Shown in pieces: positions 1 to 9,487 of a stretch of DNA of 64,000 bases (positions are counted from its first letter, which is position 1; every line of letters starts with the position of its first letter). The DNA is taken from the NCBI GenBank assembly GCA_964592645.1, contig CAZQFV010000021.1, forward strand, positions 6,385-70,384, read 5' to 3'. Made by a program: the position numbers and the translations under genes. The notes under the pieces are model-generated. The model saw only the letters and a list, made by a program, of their open reading frames with translations. It was not told the origin of the DNA and did not search any database. The DNA comes from CAZQFV01 sp964592645 (GTDB lineage Bacteria > Chloroflexota > Chloroflexia > DTKN01).

Positions 1-1832
1 GCACCAACCGGCCGATCCTGGTCTCCGACGTTCGCCAGGACAAGGACTATGCCGATGTCTGCCCCGGCACGCTCTCCGAACTGGCCGTGCCCATCACCTA
101 CGCCGGCCAGACCATCGGCGTCATCAACCTGGAGTCCGACCGCCGCGCCGCGTTCGACGAGGAGCACCTGCGCTTCGTGCAGCGCCTGGCCGACCACGCC
201 GCCATCGCCATCAACAACGCCCGCCTCTTCCGGGAGCGGGAGCGGCGCATCACCGAGCTGGCCATCTTCAACGAGATCGGCGAGGCCCTGTCGGCGGCCC
301 TGGACCTGGACGAGCTCCTGCAGATCATCCATCAGCAGGTCGGACGCCTCTTTGACACCACCAACTTTTACATCGCCGCCTACGACGAGGAGACCGACGA
401 GTACGAGATCCTGCTGGATACGGAGGAGCGCACGCGCGACATGCCGACCCGCTATCGCGTCGGCGCCGGGCTGACCGGGTACATCATCCGCAACCGCACC
501 CCGCTGCGCTTCCGCTCCGCGGCGCAGTTGGAGGCTTTCGAACGTATGATGGGCATCGAGCCCATCGGCCAGGTGGCGCGCTCCTGGATGGGGGTCCCGC
601 TGATCGCTTCCGATAAGCTGGCCGGCGTCATGGCCATCCAGAACTATGATCAGGAGGACCAGTACGGAGAACAGGACCAGGTGCTCTTCTCGACCATCGC
701 CGCCCAGGCAGCCATCGCCATCGCCAACGCCCGCCTCTTTCAGCACATCAGCGAGGCCCGCGATCGCCTGCAGGCCATTCTCAACTCGACCCGCGACGGC
801 ATCATCCTGGTGAACGAGGAAGGGCGCGTCCTCATGGCCAACCCGCCGATCCGGCAGTGGACCGGCCTGGAGCAACAGGAGATCGTCGGGCAGACGCTCC
901 TGGCCTTTTTGCGGCGCAGCACGCGCGGCTACCATGAGGCCCGCCGGTCCCTGGTGCCGGAACTGGCCCACAACATCCGCACCCTGCGCGACAGGCCGAT
1001 GGCCCACCTGCGTGGGTCGTTCGCGGCCCCCCCCTCCTGGAGCATCCAGGAGGTCGAGTGGCGCATCCTCCCGGTGCTGGACCAGAGCGGGCAGCGCATC
1101 GCCCGCATCCTGGTGCTGCGCGATGTCACCGAGGAGCGCGAGGCCGAGCGCACACGCCGCGACCTAGACAGCATGATCGTCCACGACCTGCGCGGCCCGC
1201 TGACCGTGATCCTGGGGTCGCTGGAGACCATCATGGAGAAAGACATCGGCCCGCTGACCGAACCGCAGCGGGCGATGCTGAGGCTGGCCCAGGAGAGCGC
1301 GGAGCGCATGCAGGGCCTGGTCAACACGCTGCTCGACATCCGCCGGCTGGAGGCGGGCAAGATGCCGCTGCACTTCGCTCCCGAGTCCTTAGCCGCCATG
1401 GCCCACGCGGCGCTCGACCATGTGGCCCCATTGGCCCGCGAATCCGGCCAGACCATGGCGCTGGGGGTGCCTCCCGGCCTGCCGCCGGTCCATGCCGACG
1501 CCGAGACGCTGACACGCGTCCTAGAGAACCTGCTGACGAACGCCGTCAAGTTCTCCTATCCCGGCGGGACGGTCCGCGTGCTGGCAGAGGTCGAGGGGGA
1601 GTATGTCCACTGCCGGGTGGTGGACCGGGGCATGGGCATCCCCAAGGCGGAGCTCGAGCGTATCTTTGAGAAGTTTGTCCAGGTATCGAGCCCGGGGAAG
1701 CGGCGCGGGACCGGCCTGGGGCTGGCCTTCTGCCGCCTGGCGGTGGAAGCCCACGGGGGCCGCATCTGGGCCGAGAGCGAGGAAGGGAAAGGGAGCACCT
1801 TCCACTTTACTATCCCGGTGTGGAGGGAGTAG
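1..1832 (+). CDS. GAF-GAF-PAS sensor histidine kinase (5' end outside window)
   Basis: The reading frame is already open at base 3, so the N-terminus is missing; 609 residues are visible. They read as the end of one GAF domain (1-80), a second GAF domain (about 80-235), a PAS domain (about 250-375), a HisKA dimerisation helix with the phospho-acceptor His in VHDLRGPL (about residue 394) and a HATPase_c domain with N-box NLLTNAVKFS and G-box GTGLGLA. No transmembrane segment is seen in the visible part, so it looks cytosolic, sensing a small ligand or redox state and passing phosphate to an unlinked regulator. Its 3' end overlaps the convergent kinase by 23 bp. Confidence 0.92.
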   Translation, partial: TNRPILVSDVRQDKDYADVCPGTLSELAVPITYAGQTIGVINLESDRRAAFDEEHLRFVQRLADHAAIAINNARLFRERERRITELAIFNEIGEALSAALDLDELLQIIHQQVGRLFDTTNFYIAAYDEETDEYEILLDTEERTRDMPTRYRVGAGLTGYIIRNRTPLRFRSAAQLEAFERMMGIEPIGQVARSWMGVPLIASDKLAGVMAIQNYDQEDQYGEQDQVLFSTIAAQAAIAIANARLFQHISEARDRLQAILNSTRDGIILVNEEGRVLMANPPIRQWTGLEQQEIVGQTLLAFLRRSTRGYHEARRSLVPELAHNIRTLRDRPMAHLRGSFAAPPSWSIQEVEWRILPVLDQSGQRIARILVLRDVTEEREAERTRRDLDSMIVHDLRGPLTVILGSLETIMEKDIGPLTEPQRAMLRLAQESAERMQGLVNTLLDIRRLEAGKMPLHFAPESLAAMAHAALDHVAPLARESGQTMALGVPPGLPPVHADAETLTRVLENLLTNAVKFSYPGGTVRVLAEVEGEYVHCRVVDRGMGIPKAELERIFEKFVQVSSPGKRRGTGLGLAFCRLAVEAHGGRIWAESEEGKGSTFHFTIPVWRE

Positions 1833-4092
1833 CGGCGGGCGGCGCGGAGACGGGGACGGTGAAGTAAAAGGTGCTGCCCTTGCCGACGGTGCTCTCCGCC
1901 CAGACCCGGCCTCCGTGCTCGCTGACGATCGACTTGACGATGGCCAACCCCAGGCCACTGCCGTCCTGGTCCAGCACGCGGTGGTCCTGGACGCGGTAGA
2001 ACTTGTCAAAGACGTGCGGCAGGTCGGGGGGGGGGATGCCGATCCCCGTGTCGCTGACGCTGATGACGATCTCGCTGGCGCGCGGTTCGGCCCGCAACCA
2101 GACGTGCCCCCCGCGGGGCGTGTACTTGATGGCGTTACCCAGCAGGTTGGAGATGGCCTGCTGCAGGCGGAAGGGATCGCCCCAGACCAGCGGCAGGGTG
2201 GAAGGGGTCTCCACGTCGATCAGAATCTTTTTCTCCTGGGCCGGCATGGCCAGGTCGTACTTGCTGGTGACCAGGATGTCGCGCACGTTGACCGGCTGCC
2301 GGTCGATCCCCAGGCCGGCCTCGATCTTGCCCAGGTCCAGCAGGTTGGTGATCAGGCGGGACATGTTCTCCACCACTTCCTTGATGCGCCCCACGAACTG
2401 GGCCTGCTCCTCGTTGACCGGCCCCACCAGGGGGATCAGCTCGTTGAAGCCGCGGATGGCCGTCAGCGGCGCTTTCAGGTCGTGCGAGACGGTGGAGACG
2501 AAGCGGCTCTTCATCTCGTCCAGCTCGACCATGTGGGTGATGTCGTGCATGGCGGCGACGCGCCCGATGGTATGGCCCTCGCGGGCGCGCACCGGGGCCA
2601 GGCTGACGCTGAAGGTGCGGCCGTCGGCCATCCTCACGTTCTCGCTGACCGTCGTTTCCTCTGCCAGGGCCCGTTCGAGGAGGGCCAGCAGGTCGGGGTG
2701 CAGCAGGACCTCGCGCAGGGGAGCCGGGCGGTTCTCGATGCCCACCTCGCGCTGCGCGGCCTGGTTGGCCAGCAGGACGCGCCCCTGGGGATCGATGACG
2801 ACGATGGCATCGGCGGCGCTGTCCAGGACGGCGGCCATGGTGCGGCGCTCGTTCTCGGCCCACTCGTAGAGGCGGGCGTTCTGGATGGCGATAGAAGCCT
2901 GGTTGGCGATGGAGGTGAGCAGGTCCAGGTGTTCCTGGCGGAAACGGTCCACCTCGGGATGGGTGAGAAAGAGCATGCCCTGGACCTGGTCCTGGTGGAG
3001 GAAGGGCACGGCCACGGCCGAGCGCACATGGCCGGCATGGTCGGGCAGGACCATCCAGCGGTCGTCGTGCAGCACATCGGGGATCAGGACGCCCCGGCGA
3101 TGCTCCATGATCCAGGCGGCCAGGCCCTTTTGCATGATCTCGCGGATGACCAGGGAGGAGACTTCGGGGGCCAGGTTTTCGCGGGCCAGGATGCGGTGCG
3201 TGACATGGCCCTCCTCGTCCAGGAGAAAGACGCTGCCGCGGGTCGCCCCGACCTTGGACAGGGCCTGGGTCAGGACATTGCTCATGACCTTGTCCAGGCT
3301 GAGGGCGGTGTTCAGGTGGGTGGTGACCTCGTAGAGCAGCTCAACCTGGTCCTGGGGGCGCAGGGCATCCGGCTGCAGGCCGGTTCGCTGGATGAAGAGG
3401 GCCAGGATACGGGCGCCGGTCTCGATGGTCGGTTGGCGCAGGGGGGCGGGCAGGCGGGCGGTGGACTGCATGCCCAGGGCCATAAAGCCCAGCGGGGCGT
3501 TGCCGGCCAGGAGGGGATGGATGTAGAGCGTCGGCAGGTCGGCGGCCAGGAGCCGGACGGCCTCGGGCGGCAAAGCCAGGTCGGCGACGGCGGGCCAGAA
3601 GGCCGGCCGGCCGGAGCGCAGGGCCGCCGCCAGGAGGGACAGCCGTTCCAGGGTCAGGCGGCCGCCCCAGGAGGCGACATCGCAGGTCGCCGAGCGCGCC
3701 TCGGCCAGCAGTTCGGCGTGGCGGCCGGCGCCGTCGATGGCGAAGAGGGCCACGCGCTCCACGCCGGTCTGCTGCTGCAGGGCCAAAGCCGCCTGGAAGA
3801 CGGCAGAGGCCGGGTCCTCGGTCTCTGCCAAGAGCTGGCAGAGGTACTGCTCGAGGTCCGGGGCGAGCGGGCCGGTCCGGTGGAACAGGGCCAGGAGCCG
3901 CCAGACCTGCAGCGCCAACCCCAGCAGGGTCAGCGTCAGCAAGGCGTAGAACGGGACGGCCATCTGCCGGCCCTGCGGCAGCAGCGCAACCAGGAGGACG
4001 GCGGCGATCACCTGGCCGGCGATGATGACCCGATCCAGGTTGGACAGTTCCAACCGCGGTTGGTGCTTCCTCTGCTGTTGGCGATCCACCAT
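1810..4092 (-). CDS. Membrane-bound GAF-PAS sensor histidine kinase
   Basis: A protein of 760 residues. Two hydrophobic segments lie near residues 21-70, followed by two GAF-like regions (about 85-400), a PAS domain (about 410-520), HisKA with VSHDLKAPL (His about 537) and HATPase_c ending with GSGLGLAIV. The ATG at 4092 is chosen because GGAG sits six bases upstream; an in-frame TTG two codons earlier is possible. A minus-strand promoter lies just upstream at 4125-4153. No response regulator is adjacent, so the partner is unknown. The last 23 bp are shared with the convergent upstream kinase. The family call is secure; the signal sensed is not known. Confidence 0.92.
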   Translation of the reverse strand: MVDRQQQRKHQPRLELSNLDRVIIAGQVIAAVLLVALLPQGRQMAVPFYALLTLTLLGLALQVWRLLALFHRTGPLAPDLEQYLCQLLAETEDPASAVFQAALALQQQTGVERVALFAIDGAGRHAELLAEARSATCDVASWGGRLTLERLSLLAAALRSGRPAFWPAVADLALPPEAVRLLAADLPTLYIHPLLAGNAPLGFMALGMQSTARLPAPLRQPTIETGARILALFIQRTGLQPDALRPQDQVELLYEVTTHLNTALSLDKVMSNVLTQALSKVGATRGSVFLLDEEGHVTHRILARENLAPEVSSLVIREIMQKGLAAWIMEHRRGVLIPDVLHDDRWMVLPDHAGHVRSAVAVPFLHQDQVQGMLFLTHPEVDRFRQEHLDLLTSIANQASIAIQNARLYEWAENERRTMAAVLDSAADAIVVIDPQGRVLLANQAAQREVGIENRPAPLREVLLHPDLLALLERALAEETTVSENVRMADGRTFSVSLAPVRAREGHTIGRVAAMHDITHMVELDEMKSRFVSTVSHDLKAPLTAIRGFNELIPLVGPVNEEQAQFVGRIKEVVENMSRLITNLLDLGKIEAGLGIDRQPVNVRDILVTSKYDLAMPAQEKKILIDVETPSTLPLVWGDPFRLQQAISNLLGNAIKYTPRGGHVWLRAEPRASEIVISVSDTGIGIPPPDLPHVFDKFYRVQDHRVLDQDGSGLGLAIVKSIVSEHGGRVWAESTVGKGSTFYFTVPVSAPPAATPSTPG

Positions 4093-4124
4093 ACCCAACT
4101 CCCCGTACCGGCCTGCTGGGTTCT

Positions 4125-4153
4125 ATTATAACACAAATGGCGGTCCTTGGAAA
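4125..4153 (-). promoter_or_regulatory. Promoter of the membrane histidine kinase
   Basis: On the minus strand, TTTCCA (4148-4153), a 17 bp spacer and a perfect TATAAT (4125-4130), about 30 bp before the ATG at 4092. Confidence 0.6.
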
Positions 4154-4202
4154 GAATCGCTGGCGCAGGTGAAAAACGGCCGTGGGGCGAACCCCGCGGG
4201 GA

Positions 4203-5606
4203 TTAGCTGGAGGTGCCGCGCAGCATCTCCCAGATGGTGCGCACCATGATCTTGATGTCAAAGGCGATCGACCAGTTCTCCACGTAATAGAGGTCGTAGG
4301 CGGTGCGCTCCTCGATGGAGGTGTCGCCGCGCAGCCCGTTCACCTGGGCCCAGCCGGTGATGCCCACTTTCTCCTTGTGTCGGCGCATGTAGCCCGGCAC
4401 CGTCTGGCTGAACTGCTCGACAAAGACGGGGCGTTCGGCCCGCGGGCCGACGATGCTCATATCGCCGAGCAGGGCGTTGATGAACTGCGGAAGCTCGTCC
4501 AGCGAATGCCGCCGCAGGAAGGCCCCCAGGCGGGTCACGCGCGGGTCGCCCGGCCCGGACCACACGGGGCCGGTTTGGGCCTCGGCCCCCACGCGCATCG
4601 TGCGGAACTTGATGCAGTAAAAGGGCCGGCCGTCCAGCCCCACCCGCTCCTGGATGTAGAGGGCCGGCCCGGGGGAGTCCAGGCGGATCAGCAGCGCCAA
4701 CAGGAGGAGGAACGGCGCGCCGAGCACCAGGAACAGGGCGCTGAAGACAATGTCCATCGCCCGCTTGATCAGGCGGTTCAGGGTGCTCAGCCCGGGGTTG
4801 TGGACCCGCGCCAGCGGCAGGCCGTTCAGCTCGCCGATCGAGACCTCGTTGCGGGTCATGATCTGGAAGGCATCGGGATAGACCCACACCTCCACCGGGA
4901 AGTCGCTGCAGCGGGAGACGACATCCAAGACCCGTTGGTAGGGGGCTTCCATGGCCACGATGACCTCGTCGACGGCCTCCCGCTCCAGGACGGAGGCAAT
5001 CTCCTCGGGGCAGGCTAACACCCGGACGCCGGCTACCTCGGACCCCGGGGCGCACTTGTCGTCGAGCAGCCCGACCAGGTGGTACCCCAGGCGCGGCGAC
5101 CGAGCGATCTGCCTCATGATAACCTGGCCGACATCGCCGGCGCCGACGAGCAGCACACGTCGCCGGTCCAGGCCCCACTTGCGCAGGCCGGCCAGCAGTT
5201 CGCTATACAGGAGGCGCTCCACGTTCAGCAGCGCCACGCCCAGCACCCAACCATAGGCCAGGATCAGGGAGGAGTAGACGAAGCGGTCCCGCAGGACGAT
5301 GGTGTTCAGGGCGACGCCGATGATCGTGCCCACGGAAAAGGCGCTGATCATCTGGAACGCCTGGTCGACGCGCGAGCCGGCGCGGTGCAGGTCGTAGAGG
5401 CGGGTGGAGCGGAAGGCCACCACAATGGGGACCAGCAGCAGCCCCAGCATGGCCGCTCCCGTCCACAGGCTGGGGGGCACGTAGCGGCCGGCGATATCCT
5501 GGTCGAAGCGCCAGCGATAGGCCAGGAAAAAGGCCCCGCCGATGGCCCCGGCATCGAGGAGCAGTTGCACCAACACCAAGGCCCAGGCGGTATGCCGCTT
5601 CTTCAT
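4203..5606 (-). CDS. Undecaprenyl-phosphate sugar phosphotransferase (polyprenyl glycosylphosphotransferase)
   Basis: A protein of 467 residues that starts a surface or exopolysaccharide unit by moving a sugar-1-phosphate from a UDP-sugar to undecaprenyl phosphate at the inner membrane. Four hydrophobic segments lie in the first 140 residues, then a Rossmann-like region with LLVGAGDVGQ (about 150-270), a membrane anchor with the family's KRAMDIVFS, and the catalytic bacterial sugar transferase domain with KFRTMR, RRHSLDELPQ and SIVGPRAERP, ending DLYYVENWS. Length and order match the WcaJ/WbaP-like family. It overlaps the GT2 gene upstream by 4 bp, so the two are co-transcribed. The sugar is not determined. 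Confidence 0.93.
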   Translation of the reverse strand: MKKRHTAWALVLVQLLLDAGAIGGAFFLAYRWRFDQDIAGRYVPPSLWTGAAMLGLLLVPIVVAFRSTRLYDLHRAGSRVDQAFQMISAFSVGTIIGVALNTIVLRDRFVYSSLILAYGWVLGVALLNVERLLYSELLAGLRKWGLDRRRVLLVGAGDVGQVIMRQIARSPRLGYHLVGLLDDKCAPGSEVAGVRVLACPEEIASVLEREAVDEVIVAMEAPYQRVLDVVSRCSDFPVEVWVYPDAFQIMTRNEVSIGELNGLPLARVHNPGLSTLNRLIKRAMDIVFSALFLVLGAPFLLLLALLIRLDSPGPALYIQERVGLDGRPFYCIKFRTMRVGAEAQTGPVWSGPGDPRVTRLGAFLRRHSLDELPQFINALLGDMSIVGPRAERPVFVEQFSQTVPGYMRRHKEKVGITGWAQVNGLRGDTSIEERTAYDLYYVENWSIAFDIKIMVRTIWEMLRGTSS

Positions 5607-6529
5607 CGGGAGCCCTCCGTCCGGCGCAAGAGGTAGGGCAGCAGCGCCAGCCCCTCGCGCAGGGTGATGCCGGCCTCGACCAGCAGGTTGAGCGGCCCGG
5701 GGCAGCGCGGGGCGTAATGCTTGCGGTGAAAGATGCGCATGGCCTGGTAAAAGTCGCGCACGCTGGCCCGCGGGCGCAGCCGGCTGGAAGCCCGCTTCCA
5801 GTGGCGCACCTTGACGCGGGGGTAGTAGTAGACCTTGTGCCCCAGCGCCTTGATGCGGAAAGCCCAGTCCAGGTCCTCGCCGTAGAAGAAAAAGGACTCG
5901 TCGAGCGGCCCGACCTCCGCGGCCACCGCGCCGCGCACCAGCATAAAAGCGCCGCTCACCGCGTCGACCTCGGTGGTCTGTTCGGGGTCCAGGTAGGTCA
6001 AGTTGTAGCGGGCGAAGCGCGGGCTGCGGGGAAAGAGGCGCGACAGGCCGACGAGGCGAAAGAAGGCCACCTCGGGCGAGGGGAAGGAGCGCCGGCAGGC
6101 CAGGTCCATCCGGCCGTCGGCCATGAGGAGCTGGGGCCCGGCCGCGCCGGCCTCGGGGCGCGTTTCCATAAAGGCCACCATTTCCGCCAGGGCGGTCGGG
6201 GGCAGCTCGGTGTCCGAGTTCAGCAGCAGGACATAGTAGCCCGCCGGGGACCCGCCGTGGCGCGCGGCCCAGTCGGCCTGCACGGCGCGCAGCCCGCGGT
6301 TCACAGCATAGGCAAAGCCGCCGTTGTGGTCGCTCTGGAGCACCTGCACCTGGGGATACTCCCGCCGCACCCGGGCAACGCTGTCGTCGGACGAGGCGTT
6401 ATCCACCACATAGATGCACAGCTCCTGCTCCCCCTGCTGGGCCAGGAGCGAATCCAGGCAGCGGCAGAGGTAGTCGGCGGTATTGTAGCTGGGAACGATC
6501 GTATAGACGACAGACGGTTCAGCACCCAC
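5603..6529 (-). CDS. Family 2 glycosyltransferase (rhamnosyltransferase-like)
   Basis: A protein of 308 residues with a GT-A fold: YTIVPSYNTADYL at the start, the nucleotide-sugar region VDNASSDDSV, the metal-binding LLNSDTE (DxD-like) and the acceptor-site region FFYGEDLDWAFR typical of rhamnosyltransferase-like GT2 enzymes. It has no signal peptide and few hydrophobic stretches, so it should work at the cytosolic face of the membrane. It lies directly upstream of, and overlaps, the priming sugar transferase, which points to a small polysaccharide or glycolipid assembly operon. Donor and acceptor cannot be read from sequence. Confidence 0.9.
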   Translation of the reverse strand: MGAEPSVVYTIVPSYNTADYLCRCLDSLLAQQGEQELCIYVVDNASSDDSVARVRREYPQVQVLQSDHNGGFAYAVNRGLRAVQADWAARHGGSPAGYYVLLLNSDTELPPTALAEMVAFMETRPEAGAAGPQLLMADGRMDLACRRSFPSPEVAFFRLVGLSRLFPRSPRFARYNLTYLDPEQTTEVDAVSGAFMLVRGAVAAEVGPLDESFFFYGEDLDWAFRIKALGHKVYYYPRVKVRHWKRASSRLRPRASVRDFYQAMRIFHRKHYAPRCPGPLNLLVEAGITLREGLALLPYLLRRTEGSR

Positions 6530-6568
6530 GGCTGTGCCTCAAGCGAAATGGCCGGAGCGAACCGACGA

Positions 6569-8023
6569 TCAGTGCTCCGCGGACTTGGCCGATTCCCAGA
6601 GGGCATCCATCTCGGCCATGCTCAACTCCTGGAAAGCCACGCCCCGCTGGCGGGCCGCCTCCTCGATGGCGGCGAAACGCCGGGCGAACTTGGCGCTGGT
6701 GGCCCGCAGGGCCTCTTCGGCGGCGACATCCAGCCAGCGGGCCAGGTTGACCAGGGCGAACAGGACATCGCCAAGCTCCTCTGCCCGCTCCTCCGGCAGC
6801 GTCGCCGCGCGCAGCTCGGCCAACTCCTCCTCCACCTTGGCCCAGACCTCCTCCACCCGCGTCCAGTCGAAGCGCACCCGCGAGGCCCGCTCGCCCACCT
6901 CCTGGGCGTAGGCCAGAGCGGGCAGCGTCCGCGGCACGCCGGCCAGCAGGGAATCCCCCGCGCGGCCCCCCGCGGCGCGCTCCAGGGCCTTGATCGCCTC
7001 CCAGTTGCGCAGCACCTCGGCGCTCCCGGCGACCTGGACATCGCCAAAGACGTGCGGGTGGCGGCGGATGAGCTTGGCCGTGATCCCGGCGACGACATCG
7101 GCCATGGCGAAGGCTTTTTCCTCGCGCGCCAGTTGGGCATGGAGATAGATCTGCATCAGCAGGTCGCCCAGCTCCTCGCCCAGGCGCGGCAGATCGCCGG
7201 CGTCCAGCGCCTCCAGCGTCTCGTAGGCCTCCTCCAGCAGGTTGCGGCGCAGCGAGGCGTGGTCCTGCTGGCGATCCCAGGGGCAGCCGCCGGGCCCCCG
7301 CAGCCGGGCGCAGACCCACTCCAGGGTGGCCGGCTCGCGCTGGGCCTGCAGGCGCGGGAGCGGGGGCACATAGAGGGCGCCGGACCGTTCCCCGGCCCAG
7401 TCCGGCAGTTCGCCGAGCGGGCCGGTGGCCGGCGGCTCCTCGCCCAGGAGGCCGTCCGTCCGGACTATCGTGACCGGGTGCCCGGCCGGGTAGTGCTCCA
7501 GGAGCGCCCGCCGGACGCCCGCCGCCGGCGCGCCGCCCGGGAACTGGGCCACCAGCAGGGGGCGGGTGGGATCGAGGGGGATTGGCGGGTCGAAGGGCGA
7601 TTCGCCGGCGGCCAGGTCGGGGGCCGCGTACAGTTGCAGGCCGCGCTCCAGCGGATCCAACCCCAGCGCCGCGCAAAAGGCCTGGAGGAAGGACAGGCCG
7701 GCGACGATCCGCACCTCGCCGGCCCCCAGTTGCTGCCGCAGCAGGCGGGCCGTCGGATCGTCGGCCAGGGGATGCCCGGGCACGCCGTAGTAGAGCGGCC
7801 GCTCGGCGTCCTGCGACATACGGGCCAAAATGTCCGCGGCGGCCTCGGCCGGGCCGTCTTCCAGGGGACGCAGCTCCAGGTGGGCCGGCAGGTGCGGCAC
7901 CACGGGGTGCCGCACCGTGCGCAGGTAGAGGACGCGGGCCTGCTCCAAGACCTCCCAGGCCTCCCGTGTCAGTTGCTCGGGACGGCCCGGCCCCAGCCCG
8001 ACGATCACCACCCGCGGGGCCAT
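6569..8023 (-). CDS. mazG: Tetrapyrrole-methylase-like domain fused to MazG nucleotide pyrophosphohydrolase
   Basis: A protein of 484 residues. Residues 1-220 resemble the SAM-dependent tetrapyrrole (corrin/porphyrin) methylase fold (VVIVGLGPGRPEQL, YYGVPGHPLADD). From about 240 comes a MazG domain with CPWDRQQ, EEAYETLEA and EELGDLLMQ, which hydrolyses NTPs to NMP and pyrophosphate; a second MazG-like repeat with EELGDVLFA follows near the C-terminus. This is the YabN-type fusion known in Gram-positives and Chloroflexota, probably a house-cleaning enzyme. The stop of the receiver-like gene upstream and this ATG are one base apart (TGAGATG), suggesting coupled translation. Confidence 0.93.
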   Translation of the reverse strand: MAPRVVIVGLGPGRPEQLTREAWEVLEQARVLYLRTVRHPVVPHLPAHLELRPLEDGPAEAAADILARMSQDAERPLYYGVPGHPLADDPTARLLRQQLGAGEVRIVAGLSFLQAFCAALGLDPLERGLQLYAAPDLAAGESPFDPPIPLDPTRPLLVAQFPGGAPAAGVRRALLEHYPAGHPVTIVRTDGLLGEEPPATGPLGELPDWAGERSGALYVPPLPRLQAQREPATLEWVCARLRGPGGCPWDRQQDHASLRRNLLEEAYETLEALDAGDLPRLGEELGDLLMQIYLHAQLAREEKAFAMADVVAGITAKLIRRHPHVFGDVQVAGSAEVLRNWEAIKALERAAGGRAGDSLLAGVPRTLPALAYAQEVGERASRVRFDWTRVEEVWAKVEEELAELRAATLPEERAEELGDVLFALVNLARWLDVAAEEALRATSAKFARRFAAIEEAARQRGVAFQELSMAEMDALWESAKSAEH

Positions 8024-8024
8024 C

Positions 8025-8579
8025 TCACAGCTCCTGGTCGCCGACCGCCTGGTCCACCGCTTCCTGGGTCACGATGCCCAGGCGGACAAGCAGCTCGCCC
8101 AGCGGATAGCTGCGGCCGACCTGTTCCAGGTCCCGTTGGACACGCAGGCAGGCCTCCAGCTCGGCGACGCTCAGCAGCCCCCTTTCCACCAGGGTCATCC
8201 CCAGGTAGGGCTGCTTCTTGCGCCACTCGCTAGAGATCTTGTTGGCGATCGCCGCAAAGTCGCTCGGCGAACGCAGCAGCAGGACATCGGGAGAGGTGGC
8301 GGGCATCGCCGAGCAGGAAAAGGCGATCAATGGGACGCCGTGCGCGCCGGCCGCCTCCTGGAGCTCCTGCCACTGGGCCTGGCGGTTTGGCCGCACCAGG
8401 CCCATGTCCACCAGCAGGAACCCGGGCCGGCACTCGGGGAGCAGGTCCCGTGCCTCCTCCAGGCCCAGGGCATGGAGCGTGCGGTAGCCCTCGCTAACGA
8501 GCAGGTCGGCCAGGATGTTGGCGATCATCTGGCGGTTCTCCAGGATCAGGATCGTCAGGCGGGGGCGTTTTTCGGCCAT
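8025..8579 (-). CDS. Receiver-like protein with MshEN-type C-terminal helices
   Basis: A protein of 184 residues. Residues 8-115 look like a CheY-type receiver (LTILILENRQMIANIL, with a possible acceptor Asp in LLVDMGLV), but the usual acidic pair and Lys are hard to place, so it may be a pseudo-receiver. The C-terminal part (LVERGLLSVAELEACL, LGELLVRLGIVTQEAV) resembles the helical module at the N-terminus of GspE/PilB-type ATPases, which can bind c-di-GMP or act as an adaptor. No output DNA-binding domain is present. It sits between the parvulin lipoprotein and mazG and ends one base before the mazG start. Confidence 0.6.
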   Translation of the reverse strand: MAEKRPRLTILILENRQMIANILADLLVSEGYRTLHALGLEEARDLLPECRPGFLLVDMGLVRPNRQAQWQELQEAAGAHGVPLIAFSCSAMPATSPDVLLLRSPSDFAAIANKISSEWRKKQPYLGMTLVERGLLSVAELEACLRVQRDLEQVGRSYPLGELLVRLGIVTQEAVDQAVGDQEL

Positions 8580-8625
8580 CGTTGTCCTCTAGGCGCCCGG
8601 GGACGGCGTTGCGGTCCCCGGCAGG

Positions 8626-9477
8626 TTATGGGCTCAGAATCTCGATCTTGGCCTGGGCCTTGAGCCCCTCGAACCAGGTCTGGAAAGCCTGGGGGTCGGC
8701 GTGGAGCCCCTTGTCGGTCACCTGGATGATGTGGTAGCCGTACTCGGTGCGGACGGGTTGGCTGATCTGTCCCACCTCCAGGGCAAAGGCCGCCGTCTCG
8801 AAGGGGGCGACCATCATCCCGCGGCCGAACCAGCCCAGGTCGCCGCCCTTCTGCCCGCTGGTCTTGTCCAGCGACAGCTCCTTGGCCAGGGCGGCGAAAT
8901 CCTCGCCGGACTGCAGGCGCGTCAGGATCTGGAGGGCCTCGGCCTCGGTAGCGACGAGGATGTGGCGGGCCTGGACCTGCTCGCCCTGCCCATAGATCTG
9001 GGACAGCTTCTCCACCAGCAGGGTGCCGCGCACAAAGGCCAGGAAGTCGGCGTAGGTGGCAAAGCCGTTGCGCGTCAGCAGCTCCTCGCGGCTGCCGGCC
9101 TGGGCCTCGTAGGCCTGGGCCTGGGCCTGCACCTCGGCGTCGCTGACGGTAATCACCGTGGGGCTCTGGCCGGCCTGGGGAGGCGGAAAGGTCCCGGCCG
9201 CGATCTGCCGCACCAGTTCCTGGTCGATCACCCTCGTCAACGCCTCCTGCTGGGCCTGCTTCAGTAGGTCGGCGTTTTTGGGGTCGTCCAGGTCCAGGCC
9301 GTACTGCTCGCGGTAAAAGGCCTTGGTGTGGTTCATCTCCCGCTGCAGCGCCTCCTCGGCCACCTCGACTCCGTTGACCCGCGCGACCGCCTTGCTCGAC
9401 GGCACGCGCGTGCTGCAGCCCAGCAGGGTGCCGGCGAGCAGGACCAGGGCCAACAGGACGAGCCATCGTTTGTTCAT
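8626..9477 (-). CDS. Parvulin-type peptidyl-prolyl isomerase lipoprotein (SurA/PrsA-like)
   Basis: A protein of 283 residues with a lipoprotein signal peptide: basic start, hydrophobic core and lipobox LLGC at about residue 21. An N-terminal SurA-like helical region is followed by a rotamase domain with ARHILVATEAEA, GGDLGWFGRGMM and EYGYHIIQV. It should fold secreted proteins outside the membrane, like PrsA of Gram-positives. Length (283) fits PrsA. It lies 10 bp downstream of lepA and is probably read with it; the small receiver-like gene follows after 46 bp. Confidence 0.9.
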   Translation of the reverse strand: MNKRWLVLLALVLLAGTLLGCSTRVPSSKAVARVNGVEVAEEALQREMNHTKAFYREQYGLDLDDPKNADLLKQAQQEALTRVIDQELVRQIAAGTFPPPQAGQSPTVITVSDAEVQAQAQAYEAQAGSREELLTRNGFATYADFLAFVRGTLLVEKLSQIYGQGEQVQARHILVATEAEALQILTRLQSGEDFAALAKELSLDKTSGQKGGDLGWFGRGMMVAPFETAAFALEVGQISQPVRTEYGYHIIQVTDKGLHADPQAFQTWFEGLKAQAKIEILSP

Positions 9478-9487
9478 CGCAACCTCC

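Noticed and set aside
5717..8233. Long open frame of 838 codons on the plus strand
   Set aside because: It lies opposite the GT2, mazG and receiver genes and shows no domain pattern; high GC removes stops from the antisense frame.
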